DNA of 64,000 nucleotides from assembly GCA_963724065.1 (NCBI GenBank), contig CAVRTB010000003.1:316862-380861 (forward strand). Reading direction: 5' to 3'. Below the pieces are notes generated by a model. That model saw only the letters and a program-made list of their open reading frames with translations, was not told the origin of the DNA and did no database searches. The position numbers and the translations under genes are program-made. Source of the DNA: DASRIA01 sp963724065. Its GTDB lineage: Bacteria > Actinomycetota > Thermoleophilia > Solirubrobacterales > JBBDJG01. Shown one piece after another: positions 7,524 through 16,381 of this stretch; position 1 is the stretch's first letter; each line of letters begins with the position of its first letter.

Positions 7524-10331
7524 GTGTCGCGCCGACTAATAGACCGCGCCCTGCGCATGGGCGAGTCCGGTCAGTTCAAGACCTACGAGAAGCGCGTCGC
7601 TCGCATCAACGCGATCGAGCCGGAGACGGAGTTGCTCGAGGATCACGAGATCCGCGAGGAGGCCGACGCGCTGAGGGAACGGGCGCGTGGCGGCGAGTCG
7701 CTGGACGACCTCCTCTACGAGGCCTTCGCGCTTTGCCGCGAGGCCGGCAAGCGCGCGCTCAACATGCGCCACTACGACGTCCAGATGATCGGCGGCATGG
7801 TGCTCCACGACGGCTCGATCGCCGAGATGAAGACGGGCGAGGGCAAGACCCTCGCGGCGACTTTGCCGATCTTCCTCAACTCACTGGGGGGCGGGAGCGT
7901 CCACCTCGTGACAGTCAACGACTACCTCGCCCGCCGCGACGCGGAGTGGATGATGCCGCTCTACGACATGCTCGGGGTGACGGTCGGGATCCTCCAGAAC
8001 GATCAGGGCTCGGCGGAGAAGCGGCCGGCCTACGCCGCCGACGTCACCTACGGGACGAACTCCGAGTTCGGCTTCGATTACCTGCGCGACAACATGGCCG
8101 GCTCGATCGAGGAGGTCGTCCAGCGCGGCCACCCGTTCGGCATCGTCGACGAGGTCGACAACATCCTGATCGACGAGGCGCGAACTCCGCTGATCATCTC
8201 CGGGGCGCCCGAGGAAGCCGGGGACCTCTACCGCCAGTTCGCGCGGCTCGCGCCGACGCTCAAGGGCGTCCAGAAGGTGGACACCAAGTCGAAGCTCGGC
8301 AGCGACGCGCCCGAGCCGGACTTCGACTACGAGTTCGACGAGAAGCACAAGACCGTCGCGCCGACCGAGCGCGGTGTCGCGAAGGCGGAGAAGTTCCTGG
8401 GCATCGACAACATGTACCTCTCCGAGCACGGCAACATCGTCAACCACCTGATCCAGGCGCTCAAGGCCCAGTCGCTCTACAAGCGCGACAAGGAGTACGC
8501 GGTGATCGACGGCGAGGTCAAGATCATCGACGAGTTCACGGGCCGGATCCTCGACGGCCGTCGCTGGTCCGAGGGCCTGCACCAGGCGGTGGAGGCGAAG
8601 GAGGGCGTCTATGTGCGCGAGGAGAACCAGACGCTCGCGACCGTGACGCTTCAGAACTACTTCCGCCTCTACGACAAGCTCGCCGGCATGACCGGCACGG
8701 CCCTCACCGAGGCGAATGAGTTCATCAAGATCTACAAGCTCGCGGTCGTCGACATCCCCACCAACCAGCCGATGGTGCGGGCCGATCAGAACGACCACAT
8801 CTACAAGACCAAGGAGGGCAAGTGGACGGCTGTGGCCGAGGAGATCAAGGCGCGCCACGAGGCCGGCCAGCCCGTCCTCGTGGGCACGATCTCGGTCGAG
8901 GTCTCCGAGGTGCTGTCCAAGGACCTGACCCGCAACGGCGTCAAGCACGTCGTCCTCAACGCGAAGCCCGAGCACGCCGAGAAGGAGGGAGAGACGATCG
9001 CCGAGGCGGGGCGTCCCGGGTCGGTCACGATCGCGACGAACATGGCCGGCCGCGGCGTGGACATCATGCTGGGCGGCAGCGCCGAGCACCTCACGACGAT
9101 GGAGCTGCGTAAGCTCGGCGTCCAGCCGGGCGACGACTCCTGGGACGAGACCTACGAGCAGGTCTACCCGAAGATGAAGGAGCAGGCGGGCGTGGACCAC
9201 GATCGCGTCAAGGAGATGGGCGGCCTGTTCATCCTCGGCACGGAGCGCCACGAGTCACGGCGCATCGACAACCAGCTGCGCGGGCGCGCGGGGCGCCAGG
9301 GCGACCCGGGCGAGTCGCGCTTCTACCTCTCCGCAGAGGACGACCTCGTGCGCCTTTTCGCCGGCGACCGGATCTACCGGATCCTCGACCGGCTCGGGCC
9401 GGTCGACGATGACGGCCGTGAGCAGCCGATCGAGGCGAAGATGCTCTCGCGCACGATCGAGAACGCCCAGAAGAAGGTCGAGCAGCAAAACTTCCTGATC
9501 CGCAAGCGCGTGCTCGAGTACGACGACGTGCTGAACCAGCAGCGCGAGGTGATCTACAAGTACCGGCGCGAGATCCTCGAGGGGCGCGACATGTCCGAGC
9601 CCGTGAAGGAGGAGCTGCGCGGCGTGTTCGAGCGCATCGTGGCGGAGTACACCCCCGGCGACTTCATCGAGGACTGGGACGTCGACGGGATGTTCTCGCA
9701 GGTGCGCCAGATCTTCGACACGTCGATCGACGACGAGGACCTCGATGCCGAGTCGATCGATCGCGATGTGCTGACGACGCGACTCCACGAGGATGCGCTC
9801 GCCGAATACGCCGAGCGCGAGGAGGAGCTCGGCGACGAGCTGATGCGCCAGCTCGAGCGGGCGGTCCTGCTCCAGATCATCGACGACCGCTGGCGCGAGC
9901 ACCTCTACGACATGGACTACCTGCGCGAGGGCATCCACCTGCGCGGTTTCGCGCAGCGCGACCCGCTGGTCGAGTACAAGAACGAGGGCTTCACGCTCTT
10001 CCGCGACCTCATGAACTCGATCTGGGAGGACTTCGGCCGCTACATCTTCCACGTGCAGGTCGAGATCGAGCCCGCGCAGGCGGCGACGCTCGGGGGCTCC
10101 TCCCAGACGCGGCGCACGTCGAGCCTCACCTACACGGGCGGTGGGCCCGAACAGCCCTCGGCGCTCTACGACGCGGCCGACCAGGCCGGCGTCGCCGTGG
10201 CCGACGGGCCCGAGTACCAGGCGCTGCCGGAGGTCGAGACGCGCCACGTGTCCGAGGAGGAGAAGATCGGCCGCAACGACCCCTGCTGGTGCGGGTCGGG
10301 CAAGAAGTACAAGAAGTGCCACGGTGCATAG
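7524..10331 (+). CDS. secA: Protein translocase ATPase SecA
   Basis: SecA is the motor that drives preproteins through SecYEG. The 935-residue protein has the full family layout: nucleotide-binding domain 1 with the Walker A region around MKTGEGKTL (about residue 103) and the DEAD-like VDEVDNILIDEARTPL, the preprotein cross-linking region, nucleotide-binding domain 2 with TNMAGRGVDI, the helical scaffold and wing, and a C-terminal SEC-C zinc motif CWCGSGKKYKKCHG. I chose the GTG at 7524; the frame is open to 7479, but the promoter-like TAGCAT argues for 7524. An ATG at 7557 is a further alternative. prfB begins 2 nt after the stop. Confidence 0.97.
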   Translation: MSRRLIDRALRMGESGQFKTYEKRVARINAIEPETELLEDHEIREEADALRERARGGESLDDLLYEAFALCREAGKRALNMRHYDVQMIGGMVLHDGSIAEMKTGEGKTLAATLPIFLNSLGGGSVHLVTVNDYLARRDAEWMMPLYDMLGVTVGILQNDQGSAEKRPAYAADVTYGTNSEFGFDYLRDNMAGSIEEVVQRGHPFGIVDEVDNILIDEARTPLIISGAPEEAGDLYRQFARLAPTLKGVQKVDTKSKLGSDAPEPDFDYEFDEKHKTVAPTERGVAKAEKFLGIDNMYLSEHGNIVNHLIQALKAQSLYKRDKEYAVIDGEVKIIDEFTGRILDGRRWSEGLHQAVEAKEGVYVREENQTLATVTLQNYFRLYDKLAGMTGTALTEANEFIKIYKLAVVDIPTNQPMVRADQNDHIYKTKEGKWTAVAEEIKARHEAGQPVLVGTISVEVSEVLSKDLTRNGVKHVVLNAKPEHAEKEGETIAEAGRPGSVTIATNMAGRGVDIMLGGSAEHLTTMELRKLGVQPGDDSWDETYEQVYPKMKEQAGVDHDRVKEMGGLFILGTERHESRRIDNQLRGRAGRQGDPGESRFYLSAEDDLVRLFAGDRIYRILDRLGPVDDDGREQPIEAKMLSRTIENAQKKVEQQNFLIRKRVLEYDDVLNQQREVIYKYRREILEGRDMSEPVKEELRGVFERIVAEYTPGDFIEDWDVDGMFSQVRQIFDTSIDDEDLDAESIDRDVLTTRLHEDALAEYAEREEELGDELMRQLERAVLLQIIDDRWREHLYDMDYLREGIHLRGFAQRDPLVEYKNEGFTLFRDLMNSIWEDFGRYIFHVQVEIEPAQAATLGGSSQTRRTSSLTYTGGGPEQPSALYDAADQAGVAVADGPEYQALPEVETRHVSEEEKIGRNDPCWCGSGKKYKKCHGA

Positions 10332-10333
10332 GG

Positions 10334-11453
10334 ATGGCTGAGGCTCCACAGCTGGAGGTCCAGCCGCGCGTGGCCAAGCTCCGCGACCAGCTGAAGCTGC
10401 TCGCGGACTATCTTTGACCCCGCTGAGCTAGAGCGCCAAGCCGCCCGGCTCGAGGGCGAGATGCAGCGGCCCGGCTTCTGGGACGACCAGCAACACGCTG
10501 CCTCCGTTTCGACGGAGCACCGCCGCGCGGCGCGCAAGCTCGAGTCGTTCGGCGCGCTGCGGTCGGAGGTCGAGGACCTCGGCGGGCTGGCCGACCTCGC
10601 GGCGGAGGACGAGTCGCTCGGGCCCGAGCTCGAGGAGCAGCTCGCCGACGTGGAGCGCCGCATGGGCGAGCTCGAGGAGCAGCGCCTCTTCGGCGGTCGC
10701 TACGACGCCGGCGACGCGGCCGTCGCCGTGCACAGCGGCGCGGGCGGCACGGACTCGCAGGACTGGGCCGAAATACTCCTGCGCATGTACCTGCGGTGGG
10801 CCCAGCAGCGCGGCTTCGACGTCGAGATGGCCGAAGCGTCGCCGGGCGAGGAAGCCGGCATCAAGTCGGCGACGTTCCTCGCGCGGGGCGAGAACGCATA
10901 CGGGCTGTTCTCGGCCGAGAAGGGCGTGCACAGGCTGGTGCGCCTGTCGCCCTTCGACGCCGCGCATCGCCGCCACACGAGCTTCGCGCTCGTCGAGGTG
11001 AGCCCGTTGGTCGAGGACGACGTCGAGGTCGAGATCGACGACGCCGACCTGCGGATCGAGACCTACCGTGCGTCGGGAGCGGGTGGCCAGCACGTCAACA
11101 AGACCGACTCGGCGGTACGCATCACGCACATCCCCACGAAGACGGTCGTGCAATGCCAGAACGAGCGCTCGCAGTCGTCGAACAAGCAGACGGCGATGAA
11201 GCTGCTCAAATCAAAGTTGGTGGAACTGCAGGAGCGCAAGCGCCGCGAGGAGATGGCGCGCGAGAAGGGCGAGGCCCAGGACGTCGCGTGGGGATCGCAG
11301 ATCCGGTCCTACGTGCTGCATCCCTACACGATGGTCAAGGATCACCGCACCGGCCACGAGATGGGGGACGCGCAACGGGTGCTCGACGGCGACCTCGACG
11401 ACTTCGTGCACGCGTACCTCGTGCAGAGCGCGGGTGACGGCGGCGCCGGTTAG
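10334..11453 (+). CDS. prfB: Peptide chain release factor 2, expressed by programmed +1 frameshift
   Basis: RF2 recognises UGA and UAA stop codons and triggers peptide release. The gene begins at ATG 10334. After 27 codons it reaches an in-frame TGA (10415-10417) inside the classic slippery site CTTTGAC, preceded by TAT. A +1 shift resumes at GAC 10416 and gives DPAELERQAARLEG and a full protein of about 372 residues. The frameshifted product has the stop-reading tripeptide SPF (in RLSPFDAAHRR) and the catalytic GGQ (in SGAGGQHVNKT). The site autoregulates RF2 in many bacteria: low RF2 favours the shift. The gene lies directly after secA. Confidence 0.97.
10412..10418 (+). promoter_or_regulatory. 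Programmed +1 ribosomal frameshift site of prfB (CTTTGAC)
   Basis: The heptamer reads Leu-stop in the start frame and Leu-Asp after a +1 slip. It matches the known RF2 site. The strong internal Shine-Dalgarno AGGGGG of the E. coli site is replaced by a weak GCGGA-like stretch just upstream. Confidence 0.95.
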
Positions 11454-11752
11454 GCGGAGCCCTCGCCGGCCGGCTCGATCTTCAGCCCAGTCGCGACCAT
11501 CGGCTTGCCGTTGAGCGTGTACTGCACGTCCACGGTCTCGTGCTTGCGGTAGCTGCCCGCGATCCCGAGCAGCATGATCAGCCAGCGCCAGAACCCGAGC
11601 TTGCCCTCCTGCGCGAGCGGACGGTCGAACAGGAGCGCTCCCGGGCGCACGGTGTAGTCCGCGCCCTCGTGCTGCTCGACGCCGTTGATGAACACCCGGA
11701 ACGGCGGCCGCACCCCGCGGGGCAATCGCGCAAGCCATTTTTCCTCGGTCAC
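11450..11752 (-). CDS. Conserved-looking hypothetical protein, 100 residues
   Basis: I do not recognise a named family. From the GTG at 11752 the protein is about 100 residues (TEEKWLARLPRGVRPPFRVF at the N-terminus), with one hydrophobic stretch, FWRWLIMLLGIAGSY, that could be a short membrane or buried segment, followed by a beta-rich tail (YTLNGKPMVATGLKIEP). The longer start at 11782 adds ten residues. It is convergent with prfB, sharing 4 nt at the stops, and divergent from nadC. Codon composition is like its neighbours, and the absence of a better frame supports it as a real gene. Confidence 0.6.
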   Translation of the reverse strand: MTEEKWLARLPRGVRPPFRVFINGVEQHEGADYTVRPGALLFDRPLAQEGKLGFWRWLIMLLGIAGSYRKHETVDVQYTLNGKPMVATGLKIEPAGEGSA

Positions 11753-11796
11753 GCGCGCAAGGGTAGCGCCAGCCGCGCGCACGTCAGACTGGAAGG

Positions 11797-12651
11797 GTGC
11801 TCGACTCTGCCACCCACGATCTGATCGCTCGCGCGCTGGCCGAGGACGTTGGCGCGGGCGACCTCACGACCGAGGCCGTCGTGGAGCCCGGCGCCCCTGC
11901 CCGGGCGCGGATCGAGCAGAAGGCACCCGGCATCGTGTTCGGCCTCGACGTCGCCGAGGCCGTCTTCCGGCGGCTCGACCCGCAGGTTTCGATCGCGCGC
12001 CGGCGGGCCGAGGGCGAGTGGCTCGACGAGCCACCGGCGACGGTGCTGACACTCGAGGGCGAGGCGCGGGCGCTGCTGACCGGCGAGCGGACTGCCCTCA
12101 ACTTCCTCGCGCACCTTTCGGGGATTGCGACGGCCGCGGCCCGTGCCGTTCGTGAGTTGAGCGGGACCGGGGTCAAGGTCCTCGACACGCGCAAGACCAC
12201 ACCCGGCCTTCGCGCCCTCGAGAAGCAGGCCGTCGCCGCGGGCGGCGGCGTCAACCACCGCATGGGCCTGCACGACGCGATTCTCGTGAAGGACAATCAC
12301 ATCGCCCTTGCGGGCGGGATCGGGGAGGCGACCCGCAGAGCGCTGGCGCGGCGCCCGGCGGGCGTGCAGGTGGAGGTCGAGTGCGCGTCACTCGCGGATG
12401 TGCAGGAGGCGCTGGCCGCCGGCGCCGAGCGGCTCTTGCTGGACAACATGGACGCCGGGCAGCTGAGGGAAGCCGCGTCGCTCGTCGCCGGTCGCGCGCA
12501 GCTGGAGGCTTCCGGGGGCATCACCGAGGGCTCCATGAGGGCATTTGCGGGCTCTGGCGTAGAATTCATGTCCCTGGGTTCCCTGACCCATTCCGCGCCG
12601 GCCCTCGACCTATCCATGAGCATTGAACCCTCGGCAGATCGGGCCCGATGA
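11797..12651 (+). CDS. nadC: Nicotinate-nucleotide diphosphorylase (carboxylating)
   Basis: The enzyme converts quinolinate and PRPP to nicotinate mononucleotide, CO2 and pyrophosphate in de novo NAD synthesis. The 284-residue length is typical. Seen motifs include NFLAHLSGIAT, the substrate-binding DTRKTTPGLRALEKQAV, GGGVNHRMGLHDAILVKDNH and a C-terminal phosphate-binding SGGITEGSMRAF region. The GTG start at 11797 has both a GGAAGG ribosome-binding site and a CAGACT hexamer 6 nt upstream. It overlaps nadA by 4 nt (ATGA). No nadB (aspartate oxidase) is seen in this window. Confidence 0.95.
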   Translation: MLDSATHDLIARALAEDVGAGDLTTEAVVEPGAPARARIEQKAPGIVFGLDVAEAVFRRLDPQVSIARRRAEGEWLDEPPATVLTLEGEARALLTGERTALNFLAHLSGIATAAARAVRELSGTGVKVLDTRKTTPGLRALEKQAVAAGGGVNHRMGLHDAILVKDNHIALAGGIGEATRRALARRPAGVQVEVECASLADVQEALAAGAERLLLDNMDAGQLREAASLVAGRAQLEASGGITEGSMRAFAGSGVEFMSLGSLTHSAPALDLSMSIEPSADRAR

Positions 12652-13658
12652 AGCCACTTCCCACCCTCCAGGCACCCCCTTCAGCCCCGCTGCTCGGCAT
12701 CGAGGACATCGGTGCGATGCAGGCGGAGGTGCGCGCTCTGGCCGCGCAGCGAAACGCCGTGATCCTCGCGCACAACTACCAGCGCCCCGAGGTACAGGAC
12801 GTGGCGCACGTGGTCGGCGACTCGCTCGGGCTCTCGCGCCAGGCCGCGGAGACCGGCGCCGACGCGATCGTGTTCTGCGGGGTGCACTTCATGGCGGAGA
12901 CGGCGGCGATCCTGTCGCCCGGCAAGACCGTGCTGATCCCGGACCTCGACGCGGGGTGCTCGCTCTCGGACTCGATCACCGCGGACCAGCTGCGCGCCTG
13001 GAAGGCCGAGCATCCAGGCGCCGTCGTCGTGATGTACGTGAACACGTCAGCCGAGGTCAAGGCTGAGACGGACTACTGCTGCACGTCCTCGAACGCCGTG
13101 AGCGTCGTCGAGCACATCTTCCGCGAGCACGGCGACGACACCGAGATCCTGTTCGGGCCGGACATGTGGCTCGGCGCATACGTCGCGCGCGAGACCGGGC
13201 GTGAGATCCAGGTGTGGGACGGCGAGTGCCACGTGCACGCCGGCATCCGGCCGGCCGACATCAACGCACTGCGCGCGAGCGAGCCGCACGCGGACTTCCT
13301 GATCCACCCCGAGTGCGGGTGCACGACCCAGGTCATGGAGTACGTGGCCTCGGGCGACGTGGCCGCGCAGGGCACTCACTTCCTCTCCACCGAGGGCATG
13401 ATGCGCCACGCCCGCGCGAGCGACGCGGACACCTTGATCGTCGCGACCGAGACGGGCATCCTGCACCGCATGGAGCAGGAGAGCCCGGACAAGACCTTCA
13501 TCCCGGCGAACCGCGCCGCGGTCTGCAACTACATGAAGATGATCACGCTGCCGAAGCTGCGCGACTCCCTGCGCGATATGAAGCACCGCGTGAGCGTGCC
13601 CGCAGACGTGGCCGAGCGCGCACGCGTGCCGATCGAGCGCATGGTGGCGATCGGCTAG
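12648..13658 (+). CDS. nadA: Quinolinate synthase
   Basis: NadA condenses iminoaspartate with dihydroxyacetone phosphate to quinolinate using a [4Fe-4S] cluster. The 336-residue protein has three pseudo-repeats. Candidate cluster cysteines are in VFCGVHFMAETA, in TDYCCTSSNAV and in HPECGCTTQVM. The N-terminal ILAHNYQRPEVQ is a family hallmark. It begins at ATG 12648 overlapping nadC, so the two steps from iminoaspartate to NaMN are translationally coupled. The TAG stop is part of a CTAG palindrome shared with the convergent gene's stop. Confidence 0.96.
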   Translation: MKPLPTLQAPPSAPLLGIEDIGAMQAEVRALAAQRNAVILAHNYQRPEVQDVAHVVGDSLGLSRQAAETGADAIVFCGVHFMAETAAILSPGKTVLIPDLDAGCSLSDSITADQLRAWKAEHPGAVVVMYVNTSAEVKAETDYCCTSSNAVSVVEHIFREHGDDTEILFGPDMWLGAYVARETGREIQVWDGECHVHAGIRPADINALRASEPHADFLIHPECGCTTQVMEYVASGDVAAQGTHFLSTEGMMRHARASDADTLIVATETGILHRMEQESPDKTFIPANRAAVCNYMKMITLPKLRDSLRDMKHRVSVPADVAERARVPIERMVAIG

Positions 13659-14053
13659 AGCTGTTCGAGCTCCGCGAGGATCAGCGGCTGGAGCGCCGCC
13701 GCGTCCTCGTCGATCCACTGCCAGCTCGCGCCGTCGATGATCGCGGTGCGCCCGTCCGCCAGGTGGTCCTGGACGCGCTCGACCCGCAGCTCCACGGCCG
13801 CGTTGCCCGCAGCGGCCTCGAGTGACTCGCGCACCACGCTCGCGCGGCAGTGGGCGGTGAGCGCGACACCCGGCCCGAGCACGCAGAACGCGGCGGCGGG
13901 GTCGGCGCGCAGGCGCGCGAGCGTCTCGCGGCGCGACCCGAGCGCGACGACGATGCGCTCCCCGGAGGCCCGCACGTAGCTCGACACGGGGATCGCATGG
14001 GAGCCTGCCACGCACAGGACAGCCGGGGTGCCGGGAGGCCACGTCGGGAGCAT
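13655..14053 (-). CDS. Small pyridoxamine 5'-phosphate oxidase-like FMN-binding split-barrel protein
   Basis: The protein of about 132 residues has a pattern typical of the PNPOx-like split barrel: LCVAGSHAIPVSSYV, then a strand RIVVALGSRRETLARLRADP, then FCVLGPGVALTAHCRASVV. Such proteins bind FMN or F420 and reduce small molecules; the actual substrate is unknown. Two ATGs lie two codons apart, at 14059 and 14053. The latter is preferred because a TATGGT hexamer ends 8 nt before it. It shares a palindromic CTAG stop with nadA and is divergent from the amidohydrolase. Confidence 0.7.
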   Translation of the reverse strand: MLPTWPPGTPAVLCVAGSHAIPVSSYVRASGERIVVALGSRRETLARLRADPAAAFCVLGPGVALTAHCRASVVRESLEAAAGNAAVELRVERVQDHLADGRTAIIDGASWQWIDEDAAALQPLILAELEQL

Positions 14054-14061
14054 CGCCATCG

Positions 14062-14069
14062 ACCATACT
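14062..14069. promoter_or_regulatory. Overlapping divergent -10-like elements serving both flanking genes
   Basis: On the plus strand CATACT (14064-14069) ends 7 nt before the ATG at 14077. On the minus strand TATGGT (14067-14062) ends 8 nt before the ATG at 14053. Neither start has a Shine-Dalgarno, so both messages may be leaderless and mutually exclusive. Confidence 0.45.
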
Positions 14070-14076
14070 GCCGCGC

Positions 14077-15510
14077 ATGAAGTCGGTGCTGCGAGGTGGA
14101 CTGGTGCTGGTCGGCGATCCGGGCGAGGGCCGGTTCGAGCGGGCGGATGTCATCGTGGAGGACGGGCGCATCGCGTCCGTCGCCGCCGATCCACCGGCTG
14201 GCGACGCGCACGTCGTCGACGCGGAGGGGGCGCTCGTGCTTCCCGGCTTCGTCGACACGCACCGCCACACCTGGCAGACCGCGATGCGCGGCATCTGCGC
14301 GGACTGGACGCTGCTCGATTACTTCCGCGGCATGCGGCTCCAGGTCTCGACGGCGTTCGGGCCTGAGGACGTCTACGCGGGCAACTTCGTCGGAGCGCTG
14401 GAGGCGCTCGACTCGGGAGTGACGACGCTGCTCGACTTCTCCCATTGCCTCAATTCGCCTGACCACGCGGACGAGGCGGTGCGCGGGCTGCGGGAGGCGG
14501 GCGTCCGCGGCATCTGGGCCTACGGGATGTTCCCGGTGCCGCTCGAGAACCCGCCGTTTGCGACACCCGGCGATCGGCTCGCGGACGCGCGGCGGGTGCG
14601 GGAGCGCGATTTCTCCTCCGCCGGGCTGCTCGACATGGGCGTCGCGCTCACCGAGCTGGGGCTGGTCCCCTGGGACGTGACGCGCGCGGAGGTCGCGCTC
14701 GCGCGCGAGCTCGACGTGATGGTGACGGCCCACATCGGCTCGGTCACGAGCGCGCAGCGCCCGCCGGAGGTCGAGCTCCTGCACTCCGCCGGCCTGCTCG
14801 ACGATCGCCAGGTCCACGTGCACTGCAACGCGTGCTCGAACCGCGAACTCGACCTGCTGGCCGAGGCCGGCGCATCCGTCTCGCTCACGCCCGAGACCGA
14901 GCTTCAGATGGGGATGGGCTTCCCGATCTTCGCGCGCGCGCTCGAGCGCGGGCTCGTGCCGAGCCTCGGGTGCGACATCGTCTCCAACAACCGCGGCGAC
15001 CTCTTCGCGCAGATGCGGCTCGGGCTCCAGGCCGAGCGTGCGCGCGCGAACCAGCCGGTGCTCGACGGCCACGAGATGCCCGCGGAGCTGACGCTGGGGG
15101 TGCGCGACGTGCTGCGCTTCGCGACGCTCGGCGGCGCGGAGGCGCTCGGCCTCGGGTCGGTGTGCGGCTCGATCGAGGCGGGCAAGGCGGCCGACCTGAT
15201 CGTGCTGCGCACGGACGGGCTCCACATGGCGCCGCTCAACGACCCGGTCGCGGCGGTCGTGCTTCATGCAGGGCCGGGCGACGTGGACACAGTGCTGGTC
15301 GGCGGTGAGGTCGTCAAGCAGGGCGGCGTGCTCGGCGGTGACCGCGCGGCGGCGGCGCGCGCCCTCGTCGGCGCCTCCCGCGACAGGATCGTCGCCGCGC
15401 TCGAGCCACGCGGGGGGCTGCTGCCCCCGGCGCCGGAGGGCTGGTTCGAGGTGACCACGCAGGTGATGGCCCAGAACCTCGCCGGCGCGGGCTGGGACCC
15501 GGCGTCATGA
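14077..15510 (+). CDS. Amidohydrolase, TrzN/AtzB/cytosine-deaminase-like
   Basis: This is a 477-residue metal-dependent hydrolase of the amidohydrolase superfamily. Metal ligands expected for the family are visible in LPGFVDTHRHTWQ (HxH near residue 61), TAHIGS, HVHCNACSN and the aspartate of GCDIVSNN. A flanking beta-sandwich is formed by the N-terminal LRGGLVLVGD and C-terminal AADLIVLR. Members deaminate or dechlorinate triazines, guanine, cytosine and similar ring compounds; the substrate here is unknown. It probably forms an operon with the cyclase-family gene 7 nt downstream, suggesting a small catabolic pathway for a cyclic amide or ring compound. Confidence 0.85.
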   Translation: MKSVLRGGLVLVGDPGEGRFERADVIVEDGRIASVAADPPAGDAHVVDAEGALVLPGFVDTHRHTWQTAMRGICADWTLLDYFRGMRLQVSTAFGPEDVYAGNFVGALEALDSGVTTLLDFSHCLNSPDHADEAVRGLREAGVRGIWAYGMFPVPLENPPFATPGDRLADARRVRERDFSSAGLLDMGVALTELGLVPWDVTRAEVALARELDVMVTAHIGSVTSAQRPPEVELLHSAGLLDDRQVHVHCNACSNRELDLLAEAGASVSLTPETELQMGMGFPIFARALERGLVPSLGCDIVSNNRGDLFAQMRLGLQAERARANQPVLDGHEMPAELTLGVRDVLRFATLGGAEALGLGSVCGSIEAGKAADLIVLRTDGLHMAPLNDPVAAVVLHAGPGDVDTVLVGGEVVKQGGVLGGDRAAAARALVGASRDRIVAALEPRGGLLPPAPEGWFEVTTQVMAQNLAGAGWDPAS

Positions 15511-15517
15511 TCCGCCG

Positions 15518-16282
15518 ATGCCGCTGATCGACCTCTCAGCCCCGATCGAGAACAGCCCGCCCGAGCTGATGGAGGGGCTGCGCACCGAGATCGAGTACAG
15601 CGACCACGCCGCGGGCGCCGCGATCGCCGAGCAGCTGCTCGGGGTCACGCCCGACCTGCTGCGCGACGGCGAGGGCTGGGCGACGGAGGAGATCCGGCGG
15701 CTCGGGACTCACAACTCCACGCACGTGGACGCGCCGTGGCACTACAACTCGCGGATCCGCGGCGAGCCCGCGCAGACGATCGACCAGCTGCCGCTCGACT
15801 GGTTCCTCGCGCCCGGCGTCGTGATCGACGCGACCGCGAAGGCCGATGGGGAGGAGGTCGGCGTCGCGGAGATCGAGGCGGGCCTGAGCGCCGCCGGCCA
15901 CACGCTCGCCCCGCTCGACATCGTGCTCATACATACCGGTCGCGACGCCTTCTACGCGGAGCTCGACTACCTCGCGCGCGGCCCGGCGGTCACCGCCGGC
16001 GCCACGCGGTGGCTGTTCGAGCGCGGCGTGCGCGTGATGGGAATCGACGCCTGGGGCTGGGACGGGCCACTTTTTTTCCAGGCGGAGGCCGCGCGCGCGG
16101 CGGGGCGTCCCGGGATCTTCTGGGCAGCCCACCAGGCGGATCTGCCCTACTCGCAGATCGAGCGCCTGTTCAACCTCGGGGCGCTGCCGCTCAGCGGGTT
16201 CCAGGTCGCGTGCTTTCCCCTGAAGATCGTGGGCGCGAGCGCCGCGCCCGCGCGGGTCGTGGCGATCGTCCCCGGCGATTGA
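15518..16282 (+). CDS. Cyclase-family (kynurenine formamidase-like) metal hydrolase
   Basis: The 254-residue protein has the family zinc-site signature in LGTHNSTHVDAPWHY (HxxTHxDxxxH pattern) near residue 69, and a later IVLIHTGRDAFY strand and GIDAWGWDGP loop. The family covers arylformamidases, isatin hydrolases and putative cyclases. Together with the upstream amidohydrolase it may open an amide or lactam ring, but the substrate is not deducible. The ATG at 15518 is 7 nt after the upstream stop. Confidence 0.85.
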   Translation: MPLIDLSAPIENSPPELMEGLRTEIEYSDHAAGAAIAEQLLGVTPDLLRDGEGWATEEIRRLGTHNSTHVDAPWHYNSRIRGEPAQTIDQLPLDWFLAPGVVIDATAKADGEEVGVAEIEAGLSAAGHTLAPLDIVLIHTGRDAFYAELDYLARGPAVTAGATRWLFERGVRVMGIDAWGWDGPLFFQAEAARAAGRPGIFWAAHQADLPYSQIERLFNLGALPLSGFQVACFPLKIVGASAAPARVVAIVPGD

Positions 16283-16304
16283 GACCGGCAGATCGCCGGT
16301 TCCT

Positions 16305-16355
16305 CGAACTTTGTCCTTCCACTCCCACCCCTCGGGAGTGACGGGCCAAAGTTCG
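16305..16355. terminator. Nested palindrome between convergent genes, likely bidirectional terminator
   Basis: The outer stem CGAACTTTG/CAAAGTTCG is 9 bp (16305-16313 with 16347-16355). The inner stem CACTCCC/GGGAGTG is 7 bp (16320-16326 with 16334-16340). It lies between the cyclase-family gene (+) and the CBS gene (-). No T-run follows. The outer core is shared with the palindrome at 42632-42680. Confidence 0.55.
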
Positions 16356-16381
16356 CGCAGTGGAGGTGATCGTGCCGGCGG

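Noticed and set aside
7881..9251. 456-codon minus-strand open frame inside secA
   Set aside because: Val/Leu/Asp-rich shadow of SecA codons with no recognisable motif.
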